Source: a virus
Reading direction: 5' to 3' (one strand)
Length of the DNA stretch: 56,414 nucleotides
Virus record (IMG/VR): IMGVR_UViG_3300005253_000563
Location: 1 to 56,414 of that record
Part shown: positions 46,168 through 53,311 of the stretch, piece after piece
How the letters are laid out: every line of letters starts with the position of its first letter
How positions within the stretch are numbered: position 1 is the stretch's first letter
The notes under the pieces: model-generated
The model's input: only the letters and a program-made list of their open reading frames with translations
Databases searched by the model: none
Told to the model about the DNA's origin: nothing
Position numbers and translations under genes: made by a program

Positions 46168-46659
46168 ATCAGTTGCCATCCTTGTCACCCAGACGGTCCA
46201 CCAGCGCCAGGCGTCTCTGACGAACAAGTAGAGAAAAATTGGGCTACTTTCTTCAAAGAGAACGCCGTTGACCCAAGAGCGATCAAGAGGCATCATAAGT
46301 GGAAGCCCGGGCATGAGCCTGACTATGACGAGCCTGAAAGTGGCTGGCGAACTCTGAACATCAAGTGGGAAGGCGAGAAAGCGCCTCCTGACCAGCGCCA
46401 TCTCTTGAAAGGTGGGCCTGAGAGTGGCATTCCGTGTGAGCAATGTAACGAAATGACTCGAATTGTGGGCGAGATGGATCGCTGGAGTTACATGAACCAG
46501 CACGATCCGGCTCAAGGTATAGACGTAAGACCTGTCAACATTGATCAGATTAGTGAGGAGCGCAAGAAAGAATTGCGGGAGCAGAAGATTGTGATATTAG
46601 CCTGCCCCACTTGTAAAAAGAAGTATCAATGGTTAAGGGAAGCCCTTCCAAAGAATTAG
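46168..46659 (+). CDS. Zinc-binding hypothetical protein, probable ATC start
   Basis: 163 residues. The frame has coding character (ISCHPCHPDGPPAPG, WKPGHEPDYDEPESGW, CEQC, CPTCKKKYQW) from about 46150, but no ATG, GTG or TTG occurs between the in-frame TAG 46069 and TTG 46405. AAGGAG (46153-46158) stands nine bases before ATC 46168, which I take as the start. A start at TTG 46405 would lose the first zinc pair (CHPCH). Function unknown. Confidence 0.45.
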   Translation: MSCHPCHPDGPPAPGVSDEQVEKNWATFFKENAVDPRAIKRHHKWKPGHEPDYDEPESGWRTLNIKWEGEKAPPDQRHLLKGGPESGIPCEQCNEMTRIVGEMDRWSYMNQHDPAQGIDVRPVNIDQISEERKKELREQKIVILACPTCKKKYQWLREALPKN

Positions 46660-46660
46660 T

Positions 46661-47455
46661 ATGGATGAACTAACAGGAGGTAGTCTCTTCTCTGGTATAG
46701 GGGGTCTTGACCTTGGCCTAGAACGAGCAGGCATCAAGATTGTTTGGCAGTGCGAGATTAGTGACTTCTGTCGGCGTGTGCTGAAGAAGAACTGGCCTGA
46801 CGTTCCCTGCTATGAGGACATTAAGGAGATTGACCGTGACACTCCGAAAATCGACATTCTCTTCGGTGGGTTCCCCTGCCAACCAGTTTCGACAGCGGGT
46901 AGACGGAAAGCTGAGGAAGATTCGCGTTGGCTCTGGCCAGAATTTGCCCGCGTCATCGGTCTACTTCGACCGCGCTACGTCCTTGTGGAGAACGTCCCAG
47001 GACTCCTCACAAAGGGGATGGGATTCGTCCTCTCTGACCTTTCCTCGTTCGGGTACGATGCTGAATGGCATTGTATCCCCGCAGTCGCCTTTGGTGCGCC
47101 CCATCGACGTGAAAGGGTTATCTTGGTTGCCTACAATGACCGAGCATCCCGGCCCCAACAAGAACGCAAATGCCAAGTTATGGGGGCCAGCGAAGAGTTT
47201 GCAGGAGATGGCAAGGACGGGGTTATGGCCAACCCCAACAGCGAGAGATTACAAGGATACAGGCAAGAATACCAATTACGAGAAGTTGTCAAAGAAACGG
47301 CGATTAGTAGGGGTGGTTGGTGGGCAGTTGAACCCAATGTGGATCGAGTGGCTGATGGGGTTCCCTCTCGGGTGGACAGACTTAGAGGACTAGGTAATGC
47401 TGTAACGCCCCAGCAAGCAGAGTTTGTAGGAAGGTTAGTAGTTGCTCGTGGATAA
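46661..47455 (+). CDS. DNA (cytosine-5) methyltransferase
   Basis: 264 residues from ATG 46661. Motif I LFSGIGGLDLGL, motif IV GGFPCQPVSTAG with the catalytic Cys (~residue 73), motif VI VLVENVPGL, motif VIII APHRRERVILV, and motif X LGNAVTPQQAE. The target-recognition region is short. Probably protects phage DNA from host restriction, together with the Dam-type enzyme. Confidence 0.9.
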   Translation: MDELTGGSLFSGIGGLDLGLERAGIKIVWQCEISDFCRRVLKKNWPDVPCYEDIKEIDRDTPKIDILFGGFPCQPVSTAGRRKAEEDSRWLWPEFARVIGLLRPRYVLVENVPGLLTKGMGFVLSDLSSFGYDAEWHCIPAVAFGAPHRRERVILVAYNDRASRPQQERKCQVMGASEEFAGDGKDGVMANPNSERLQGYRQEYQLREVVKETAISRGGWWAVEPNVDRVADGVPSRVDRLRGLGNAVTPQQAEFVGRLVVARG

Positions 47456-47735
47456 ACTAAAGTCTCGCTTCGAGGAACTCTACCCCCCACACAGATGCGA
47501 TAAGTGCTCGCTTGAACATGCTGTTATCCCAACCATTATGGTAGAGATAAAGTTTGAGGATGATGTCGCACAGGTGCCCCTTATGCCCTGGGAGATCGTT
47601 GGTATTATGGGGGGAGCAGCACGTCCAGGACAAGACGAGCCTAATATGGATACGCCTGCCAACATACGCATACTATTCTGGGGGCCACCAGGAACCCAGG
47701 CTACCGCCCAACCTCGATTCTTATACATGAACTGA
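47442..47735 (+). CDS. Hypothetical protein with Cys pair
   Basis: 97 residues from TTG 47442 (GGAAGG seven bases upstream; GTG 47448 is the alternative). RCDKCSLEHAVI near the N-terminus, then beta-rich (IMVEIKFEDDVAQVPLMP). Overlaps the methyltransferase gene by 14 bases. Not recognised. Confidence 0.45.
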   Translation: MLVDKLKSRFEELYPPHRCDKCSLEHAVIPTIMVEIKFEDDVAQVPLMPWEIVGIMGGAARPGQDEPNMDTPANIRILFWGPPGTQATAQPRFLYMN

Positions 47736-48037
47736 TGGAAGGTAGGATGATAGACCCGAATAGTGTTGTAGTTCAGAATCTGCCTGAGGCAGAGGGCATT
47801 ATTGCTATCGGAACGGAACAGATAGAACTAACCTCAGCGAAATATGGAGTGTGGTTTCCTCGTACACGAATTATTCGTTCATATACACACTACCAACGAG
47901 CAGCGGTACGTCTAGCCCGTCGCTGGAGGATACCCGGTACAGTGCCAGGCATTCCGATAGCTGCATGGGCGACAATTGATCGCATATACGGGAGAATATA
48001 TGTGTTCGCTTGGTTTTGGCAGGTAAAAAGAAATTAG
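47735..48037 (+). CDS. Hypothetical protein
   Basis: 100 residues from ATG 47735 (ATG 47747 also possible). Beta-rich start (EGIIAIGTEQIELTSAKYG), basic middle (HYQRAAVRLARRWR), hydrophobic end. Not recognised. Confidence 0.45.
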   Translation: MEGRMIDPNSVVVQNLPEAEGIIAIGTEQIELTSAKYGVWFPRTRIIRSYTHYQRAAVRLARRWRIPGTVPGIPIAAWATIDRIYGRIYVFAWFWQVKRN

Positions 48038-48250
48038 GTGGGTGCTATAATAAGAGTACGAGTGAAAGGCTCTCCTTACGCAGCAGTGAAAGAGGGAGCT
48101 GTAGGGGAGATAATTGAACGGAAGTTTGTTAACTCCCCCCATGAGGTACTGAAGGTACGTCTCAAGGGTGGGGCTATTTGGACGTTCTTCCCTGATGAGG
48201 TGACTGAGACTGGATTGGAGCGTATAGATGGCCGAAAAATGCGAGCATAA
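48038..48250 (+). CDS. Small beta-rich hypothetical protein
   Basis: 70 residues from GTG 48038. IIRVRVKGSPYAAVKEGAVG and LKVRLKGGAIWTFFPDEV read like a small SH3-like fold of phage proteins. GTG 48038 lacks a ribosome site. The extended -10 TGCTATAAT (48043-48051) lies inside its first codons, and GTG 48062 could be a leaderless start from it. Confidence 0.5.
   Translation: MGAIIRVRVKGSPYAAVKEGAVGEIIERKFVNSPHEVLKVRLKGGAIWTFFPDEVTETGLERIDGRKMRA
48043..48051 (+). promoter_or_regulatory. Extended -10 promoter TGCTATAAT
   Basis: TG, one base and a perfect TATAAT. No -35 box is obvious. Expected start near 48058, just before GTG 48062. Confidence 0.45.
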
Positions 48251-48656
48251 GACTCCTACATTCCGTTTGAAGATGCACACCCCTGCAACTTCGTGGCACC
48301 CTCACGAGGACAAGGTGATAGAGTCAAAGAAGGATACAGAGTGGGAAGCATGGGCTTGCATGGTGCGTGACTCCCTTGCAATTCTGGCCCACAATCAGCC
48401 CCAACTGATGGTTGGCTACTGGCTGGACGCATTGAACGCCTTACCTCCTGAATTGAGACGGACGCTTGCTATAGGTATTGCTCAAGGATTGGGCCTTCAG
48501 ATTAAGACAATAGAGGATGGTATCGAAGTAGGACTGGTACCCCGGTACCCGCCCCTAGTACCCGAGAAGAGTAAGTCAGGCCTCGTGACTCCTCAGGGTG
48601 GGGGTTCCAAACTAATACTTCCCAACGACCCGAGATTCGCAGAGAAGAGGAGCTAA
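48228..48656 (+). CDS. Hypothetical protein
   Basis: 142 residues from ATG 48228, overlapping the previous gene by 23 bases. Helical centre (WACMVRDSLAILAHNQPQLM, LDALNALPPELRRTLAIG) and a Pro-rich C-terminus. Not recognised. Confidence 0.5.
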   Translation: MAEKCEHKTPTFRLKMHTPATSWHPHEDKVIESKKDTEWEAWACMVRDSLAILAHNQPQLMVGYWLDALNALPPELRRTLAIGIAQGLGLQIKTIEDGIEVGLVPRYPPLVPEKSKSGLVTPQGGGSKLILPNDPRFAEKRS

Positions 48657-48657
48657 C

Positions 48658-49866
48658 ATGCCCGGTAAATTTGTTATATGCACCATAGAGGGCTGCAATG
48701 AGGATGTAGCCAAAGGTCGGCTCAAATACTGCTCCGATTCTTGTCGCAAGAAGTTTGCTCGTCGCCGACACGAGGACGGGGTTAATATCAAAACAACAGA
48801 CGAGCGGGTTGAACGTGAGCGACAGAAGATGCGTGCTGAAGAGGACAAGAAGCTCCTCAAGAGCCTAGCTCGAAGTGAGGCTAAGCGTGAACTGTACGTC
48901 AGCGCCGTTCAGGAGGCGCTCAGCGCGTTTAAACCTAGTACCCCTCGTCCCTGGCTAATCAAACAGGATAGAACGACTGACGTGGACTGGGAGATTGATA
49001 TATCCGATTGGCATGTGGGCCAGAGTACACCACAGGAGACTACAGGGGGCATGTACGAGCAGACCACCGAAATCGTGCAGAAGCAAGTGGATAGCCTCCT
49101 ACATGCTATGTCTCTTATCTATCATGAAGCCAATGGTAAGCGGGTGAAGCGCCTCTGGGTTAACATCATGGGCGATCTGATTGAGAATGATAACATGCGT
49201 CCCTCTCAACTTAGAGAGATTGACCTTCCTGTAGTGAAGCAGACTATTGTAGCTTACGACCTTGTGAGTTATTTTTTACGTACTTGTTTGGAGATGCCTG
49301 GTCTTGAAGAATTGGTTGTGGATATTTCGGGGGGTAACCATGATCGCACCACACAGAAAGCAGGGAATGCAGGCCTAGGCGAATCAGATTATGTCGATTG
49401 TTTCTCCTTTATCATAGGGGAGTTTATCAAACGGGGGTTCGAGGATGATCCCCGAGTCAGTGTTACTAACTGGGAGACTTTCTTTGGTACCCGAGAGTTT
49501 GGGGGTATTCGCCATGTCTTTGAGCATGGGTCCAGCATTAGAGGTAGTGGAGGTTCCTACGGGGGCATCCCCTTCTACCCAATCATCAGGGCGGCACAGC
49601 AGTACGAGTCCATGTTGGGTGGGGTCGATATGGTACACTTTGGACACCTACACACTCCGTACCTACTACCCCTCGGTCAGGATGGTTGGGTGGTGGGGAA
49701 CGGGGCACTACCCGCTACGTCCACGTTCGTACAATCCCGCTACAAGAAGATACGCCGCCCACAACAGTGGCTTATCGAGTTTCACCACAGTGTAGGAGCC
49801 ACCAAATTTGAGCCGCTCTACGCAGACCTAGGTCTACCAAAGCCTGGGGATGTGTGGAAGAAGTAA
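48658..49866 (+). CDS. Calcineurin-like metallophosphoesterase with N-terminal zinc finger
   Basis: 402 residues from ATG 48658. CTIEGCNEDVAK and YCSDSCRKKFARRR form an N-terminal zinc knuckle, followed by a charged helix. The phosphoesterase core shows DISDWHVGQ (D-x-H, ~116), NIMGDLIEN (~171), ISGGNHDR (~228), VFEHGSS and VHFGHLHTP (~330), a complete two-metal site. Probable phosphodiesterase or nuclease; substrate unknown. Distinct from the SbcD-like protein in lacking its capping domain. Confidence 0.8.
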   Translation: MPGKFVICTIEGCNEDVAKGRLKYCSDSCRKKFARRRHEDGVNIKTTDERVERERQKMRAEEDKKLLKSLARSEAKRELYVSAVQEALSAFKPSTPRPWLIKQDRTTDVDWEIDISDWHVGQSTPQETTGGMYEQTTEIVQKQVDSLLHAMSLIYHEANGKRVKRLWVNIMGDLIENDNMRPSQLREIDLPVVKQTIVAYDLVSYFLRTCLEMPGLEELVVDISGGNHDRTTQKAGNAGLGESDYVDCFSFIIGEFIKRGFEDDPRVSVTNWETFFGTREFGGIRHVFEHGSSIRGSGGSYGGIPFYPIIRAAQQYESMLGGVDMVHFGHLHTPYLLPLGQDGWVVGNGALPATSTFVQSRYKKIRRPQQWLIEFHHSVGATKFEPLYADLGLPKPGDVWKK

Positions 49867-49869
49867 ATC

Positions 49870-49878
49870 TGGTATAAT
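49870..49878 (+). promoter_or_regulatory. Extended -10 promoter TGGTATAAT
   Basis: TG, one base and a perfect TATAAT four bases after the phosphoesterase stop. No -35 box is visible. Start expected near 49885, ahead of ATG 49897; GGAGGTG lies between. Confidence 0.6.
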
Positions 49879-49896
49879 GTCCTTGGAGGTGCAAGA

Positions 49897-50394
49897 ATGA
49901 AAACCTTACCAGTGGTCTACTTAGCCGGTCCTATGGCTGGCTGTACCTATGATGAGGCTGATGGTTGGAGGCAATACGTAAGGAACCTTCTTCCTGAGTG
50001 TGATGTCCGATCACCAATGCGAGGAAAAAACTTCCTTCAGGACTTGAAGACCATCCCTACAGGTATTGGGGTTCAGTCGCATGAGCTGGCAGTCAATGCT
50101 GTAGATGCGGCCATATCTAGTCCCCACGCTATTGTCATACGAGATCATGCGGATGTAACTGAGGCTGATGCTGTTATTGTTAATCTCAGCAAGGCTACTA
50201 GTGTTAGTATTGGTACTTGCTTTGAGTTGGCCTGGTGTTGGGAACAACAGAAGCCCGCTGTTGTTGTAATGCCTAAGGATTCTCCACATGAGCATCCCTT
50301 CATTCGGGAGGCTGCTTATGCTGTCGTACCCTCGATAAATGATGCGGTTATGGTAGCCAGAACATATCTCAACTTGGAGGTATATGCAGAATGA
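49897..50394 (+). CDS. Nucleoside 2-deoxyribosyltransferase-like protein
   Basis: 165 residues. VVYLAGPMAGCTYDEADGWR at the N-terminus, then EADAVIVNLSKATSVSIGTCFELAW with the catalytic Glu of the family, and KPAVVVMPKDSP. The family exchanges or removes bases from deoxyribonucleosides. In a phage it would adjust nucleotide pools, possibly beside the DUF5664 hydrolase at 51834. Behind the 49870 promoter. Confidence 0.75.
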   Translation: MKTLPVVYLAGPMAGCTYDEADGWRQYVRNLLPECDVRSPMRGKNFLQDLKTIPTGIGVQSHELAVNAVDAAISSPHAIVIRDHADVTEADAVIVNLSKATSVSIGTCFELAWCWEQQKPAVVVMPKDSPHEHPFIREAAYAVVPSINDAVMVARTYLNLEVYAE

Positions 50395-50603
50395 AAGGAT
50401 GGGGACGTTACAATCGTACAACTCCGGCCTGCGACCACCTCATCAGCTTACGCGAGTTCTTAGTACGTAATCGTATGAGTGTATATTCAGAACACGGTGA
50501 AGAACCAGACGGATGGATCAATTGGATCAATATCCATTGTAAGCAGTGCCACCGTGTATATGAGGAAGTGTTACAAGCACCTTGGTATGGGGAGGTTTAC
50601 TGA
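50391..50603 (+). CDS. Small zinc-binding hypothetical protein
   Basis: 70 residues from ATG 50391 (ATGA). ACDHLISL and HCKQCHRVYEEV provide Cys/His ligands. Not recognised. Confidence 0.5.
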   Translation: MKGWGRYNRTTPACDHLISLREFLVRNRMSVYSEHGEEPDGWINWINIHCKQCHRVYEEVLQAPWYGEVY

Positions 50604-50893
50604 TGCCATATATTACACCAGAAGACCGTGCTCTAATATCTCTTCGGTATGGTACCCAACGTTGTCACCCATGTACTGCGGGTGAATTGAATTTTGTTTT
50701 TACCGAACTGATTTTAGAGTACCTTGAAGTATGTGGGCTTTCGTATCAAACATGTAATGATATCATTGGTGCTCTCGAACAGGCCAAGGATGAATTCCGC
50801 AGACGTGTGGTGCACCGTTATGAAGACATAAAAATAGAAGAGAATGGGGACGTTTATGACCCCCAGTATACCGGGGAGGGACAAGTATGGTAA
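50603..50893 (+). CDS. DUF6899-like hypothetical protein
   Basis: 96 residues from ATG 50603 (TGATG). MPYITPEDRALI, then GELNFVFTELILEYLEV, LSYQTCNDIIGALEQAK, EFRRRVVHRYEDIKIEENG and DVY follow a conserved small phage family (DUF6899). Function unknown. Confidence 0.7.
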   Translation: MPYITPEDRALISLRYGTQRCHPCTAGELNFVFTELILEYLEVCGLSYQTCNDIIGALEQAKDEFRRRVVHRYEDIKIEENGDVYDPQYTGEGQVW

Positions 50894-51834
50894 TGCTCCA
50901 CGGAATTGACTGTTCTTACGACCCGCTTACCGACTCAGAAGCTGCTGCCCTAAAACAACACGATATCAAAATTTTTGGTGCTTGTCTCTGGACAGCCGCT
51001 GAAGCTCCCAGCGTTCGTATCTCTAACTTGCGAGTAGCAGAGAGAGCAGGGTTGCACACTTGGGGGTACCTCTCTCTAAATGGGATGGGAAATGGAGCCT
51101 ATCATGTCGACCAAGCTCTTAGGAACTTTCCCCGAGACCTCTGGGATCATTTCTTGTTTGTAGCTGTAGATGTAGAGCTTCCAGGTATTTACGAAACAGA
51201 TATCCTTGAGGCCTGTCACGCTGTAGGGTTGGCTGGCCAGAAGGCAGTCATCTACACCAACTATAATAGCTGGCAGAACTACGTGACGCCTAGCAACACT
51301 TCTGCCTTAGCACAATTAGACGTACCCCTACTCAACGCCTTCTGGGACGGAGACCCTGACGTAGACTTCTCTAAGTACCCCTTCGGTGGTTGGCGTCCCG
51401 ATCAGGTTATTGGGGAGCAATACACAGGCGGGCAGTACGTCCAAGGTCAGTACGCAGACAACGCGATGTTCTATGAAGATCGACTCAATATCAATAAGGA
51501 GGATGACACCATGGGAATGACGCCAAATGAGACAGCGGATTTCAGAACTATCCAACGGAAATTGAAAACTCAAGCTAATAAGATAGCTATGCTAGAGCGG
51601 CTCATGTCCTGCCAACTAGACTTCAGTCGCTCCCTTGCTGACCGTGTGAACGCTATTCGCTGTACTGTGGACGGACTGCTTACTATCTTGAAGCAGACTG
51701 GTCTTATTAGTAGCAACACTATTCTTGATGGCTATCAAACAGAAGTAAATAAGATGCAACTACGCTTCGAGATGAAGTTCAAGGCCCTTACGCACTTCAT
51801 GCGTAACGTCCGGAAGTCGGGGTATGGGGAGTAA
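50887..51834 (+). CDS. Endolysin: glycoside hydrolase-like (DUF1906/GH25-like) domain plus coiled coil
   Basis: 315 residues from ATG 50887. LHGIDCSYDPLT, the central VAVDVELPGIYE (acidic catalytic pair of this TIM-barrel group) and KAVIYTNYNSW fit DUF1906/GH25-like muramidases. The barrel covers ~1-205; the rest (FRTIQRKLKTQANKIAMLER...) is helical and may be an oligomerisation or wall-attachment stalk. No signal peptide, so release would need a holin. It lies just before the membrane-protein genes at 52842-53285 on the other strand. Confidence 0.7.
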   Translation: MVMLHGIDCSYDPLTDSEAAALKQHDIKIFGACLWTAAEAPSVRISNLRVAERAGLHTWGYLSLNGMGNGAYHVDQALRNFPRDLWDHFLFVAVDVELPGIYETDILEACHAVGLAGQKAVIYTNYNSWQNYVTPSNTSALAQLDVPLLNAFWDGDPDVDFSKYPFGGWRPDQVIGEQYTGGQYVQGQYADNAMFYEDRLNINKEDDTMGMTPNETADFRTIQRKLKTQANKIAMLERLMSCQLDFSRSLADRVNAIRCTVDGLLTILKQTGLISSNTILDGYQTEVNKMQLRFEMKFKALTHFMRNVRKSGYGE

Positions 51835-52382
51835 TGGCGCATTGCGCATACTGCGGTCCTAATAACCCCTGTCGAGGTCACACAGGAGAGCACGACCCCG
51901 AGAAGGCTCTCCACTACTCAGAGGGGAAGCCTGGTGTAGACCAAATACCTGTAGAGGTGCTACTTGAATGGGGTGAGGTCTTTAGCTATGGAGAGAAGAA
52001 GTATGATCGGGCCAACTGGCTGAAGGGTAATGATTGGCACCAGTTTCAGGGGAGCGCCTTACGTCACATCTACGCCTTCTGGAGGGGAGAAGACATTGAT
52101 CCCGAATCGGGCCTACCTCACCTTTCTCATGCTCTGTGGAACATCGGAGCACTCCGCTACTACCAGATACATGGAATAGGGAATGACGATAGGCCGATAC
52201 ATCATCTTGACCTTTCTGGCCTCTGTGATGACGATAGTCCTCAGTACATTTGTGTTGACTGCAATCACACTACTTGTAGGGCAATTCGGAATCTCCGTGA
52301 GGACATAGAAGTATTGGACGATTTGAAGGCCGTGATCTTAGCTAACATACAGGAGGGTAACAGTGAACAAGAAACCGAATAG
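51834..52382 (+). CDS. DUF5664 protein (MazZ-like dATP/dGTP diphosphohydrolase family)
   Basis: 182 residues from ATG 51834 (TAATG). After a short Cys segment (CAYCGPNNPCRG), GKPGVDQIPVEVLLEWGEVF, YGEKKYDRANWLKG, SALRHIYAFWRGEDIDPESG and HLSHALWNIGALRYY match the DUF5664 domain, which includes the MazZ enzymes of phages with 2-aminoadenine DNA. A CVDCNHTTC knuckle and helix end the protein. In other phages the domain is only loosely tied to DNA modification, so the role is open. Confidence 0.7.
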   Translation: MAHCAYCGPNNPCRGHTGEHDPEKALHYSEGKPGVDQIPVEVLLEWGEVFSYGEKKYDRANWLKGNDWHQFQGSALRHIYAFWRGEDIDPESGLPHLSHALWNIGALRYYQIHGIGNDDRPIHHLDLSGLCDDDSPQYICVDCNHTTCRAIRNLREDIEVLDDLKAVILANIQEGNSEQETE

Positions 52383-52845
52383 TGATCGATCCAGCCGAGC
52401 ACAGAAACGACGGGCCGAACGTGAAGAGACCAAAAGTCCTGCCCAGCCACAAGGAGGAATCCCAGCTAAGGAGGTATTTTCCCAGCTAGGGGAATTGCAG
52501 TTCCGCTACAATACTCTTGTTGAGGCGAATGCCCGCCTTGGGCAGGAGTTGGCTGGGAAGGAGGCCGCTATTGAGAACCTCAACGCTCTGATAGAGAAGT
52601 TGACTCCAAAGTCCGAACCACAGACGCCAGATACCCTGCCTGAGATGATGGAGAAGAGACAGGAACCTACCGATCTGGAGTTGATAGAAGAGCATCTAGC
52701 TAACCAGAGGCCCAGCGAAGAAGAGGTCACTCAGGCAATACAGGCAAAGCAAGAGTCAGAAGAAGAGGAAAGACCTCTGGCGGATATTATAGGTCAGCTT
52801 CCGCGTGATGCGTCAGATGAGAAGGCGAAACCATTAGAGGACTAG
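52363..52845 (+). CDS. Acidic coiled-coil hypothetical protein
   Basis: 160 residues from GTG 52363. Basic N-terminal 25 residues, then coiled coil (ELQFRYNTLVEANARLGQEL) and an acidic C-terminal half. Last plus-strand gene; its TAG shares CTAG with the stop of the convergent minus-strand gene, leaving no room for a terminator. Confidence 0.5.
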   Translation: MNKKPNSDRSSRAQKRRAEREETKSPAQPQGGIPAKEVFSQLGELQFRYNTLVEANARLGQELAGKEAAIENLNALIEKLTPKSEPQTPDTLPEMMEKRQEPTDLELIEEHLANQRPSEEEVTQAIQAKQESEEEERPLADIIGQLPRDASDEKAKPLED

Positions 52846-53081
52846 ACTAAGAACTGTCGTACTATCTCAGCAATAGCCGCCAACAGGCCGATGAGCCCTA
52901 CGGGTATCACGGCCTGTTTTGCTTGTGAGAGCCTACCATGATGATTATCTGTGTGTACTTTTATGCTATCAAGGACACGCCCGAGCATGGCAGCATCGTC
53001 TCCATGTTTTTCTTCATGGCGTTCCTGCCACCGTTTAATAGCAGCGACATCCTTCTCAATGCGATCTAGTTTATCAGGCAT
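52842..53081 (-). CDS. XhlA/holin-like lysis protein candidate
   Basis: 79 residues from ATG 53081. An N-terminal amphipathic coil (LDRIEKDVAAIKRWQERHEEK) is followed by a C-terminal span (AVIPVGLIGLLAAIAEIV). This is the XhlA/hemolysin-type layout common in phage lysis cassettes next to endolysins. Probable membrane partner in lysis. Confidence 0.6.
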   Translation of the reverse strand: MPDKLDRIEKDVAAIKRWQERHEEKHGDDAAMLGRVLDSIKVHTDNHHGRLSQAKQAVIPVGLIGLLAAIAEIVRQFLV

Positions 53082-53084
53082 AGT

Positions 53085-53285
53085 CTATTCCTCTATCAGA
53101 CGGAGTTGTTCCCACACTTTGAGGGTCTCTGCTACAGTTAGTATGCCCATGATGCTGACCCCTAGCATATAGGCTACTGTCTCCCACTCATCTTTAGTCT
53201 TTCCTATACGCTCCAGGAAGTGAGAGCCTATAGAGGCACAAGACATAGCTGCTACGACGGAGAAGGGGGCTTTCCATGCATACAT
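53085..53285 (-). CDS. Small membrane protein, holin candidate, probably leaderless
   Basis: 66 residues from ATG 53285. Two hydrophobic stretches (APFSVVAAMSCASIGSHFL and VAYMLGVSIMGILTVAETL) separated by a charged loop, compatible with a two-span holin. Nine bases separate the -10 box from ATG and there is no ribosome site, so the message would have at most a few leader bases. Followed by the XhlA-like gene. Confidence 0.55.
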   Translation of the reverse strand: MYAWKAPFSVVAAMSCASIGSHFLERIGKTKDEWETVAYMLGVSIMGILTVAETLKVWEQLRLIEE

Positions 53286-53311
53286 AACATGTTTATTATA
53301 ACACATGTTAT
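53284..53311 (-). promoter_or_regulatory. Extended -10 promoter centred in a 9-bp perfect inverted repeat (operator)
   Basis: ATAACATGT (53284-53292), 10 bases, ACATGTTAT (53303-53311). On the minus strand the spacer holds TATAAT (53300-53295), and TGT precedes it, giving TGTTATAAT. A protein bound to the dyad would block polymerase directly. It drives the lysis-candidate genes and overlaps the end of the tail-fibre gene. Confidence 0.6.

Noticed and set aside
45985-46515. 176-residue open frame on the minus strand
   Set aside because: It lies antisense to plus-strand genes with good ribosome sites and zinc motifs, and its translation has no recognisable features.
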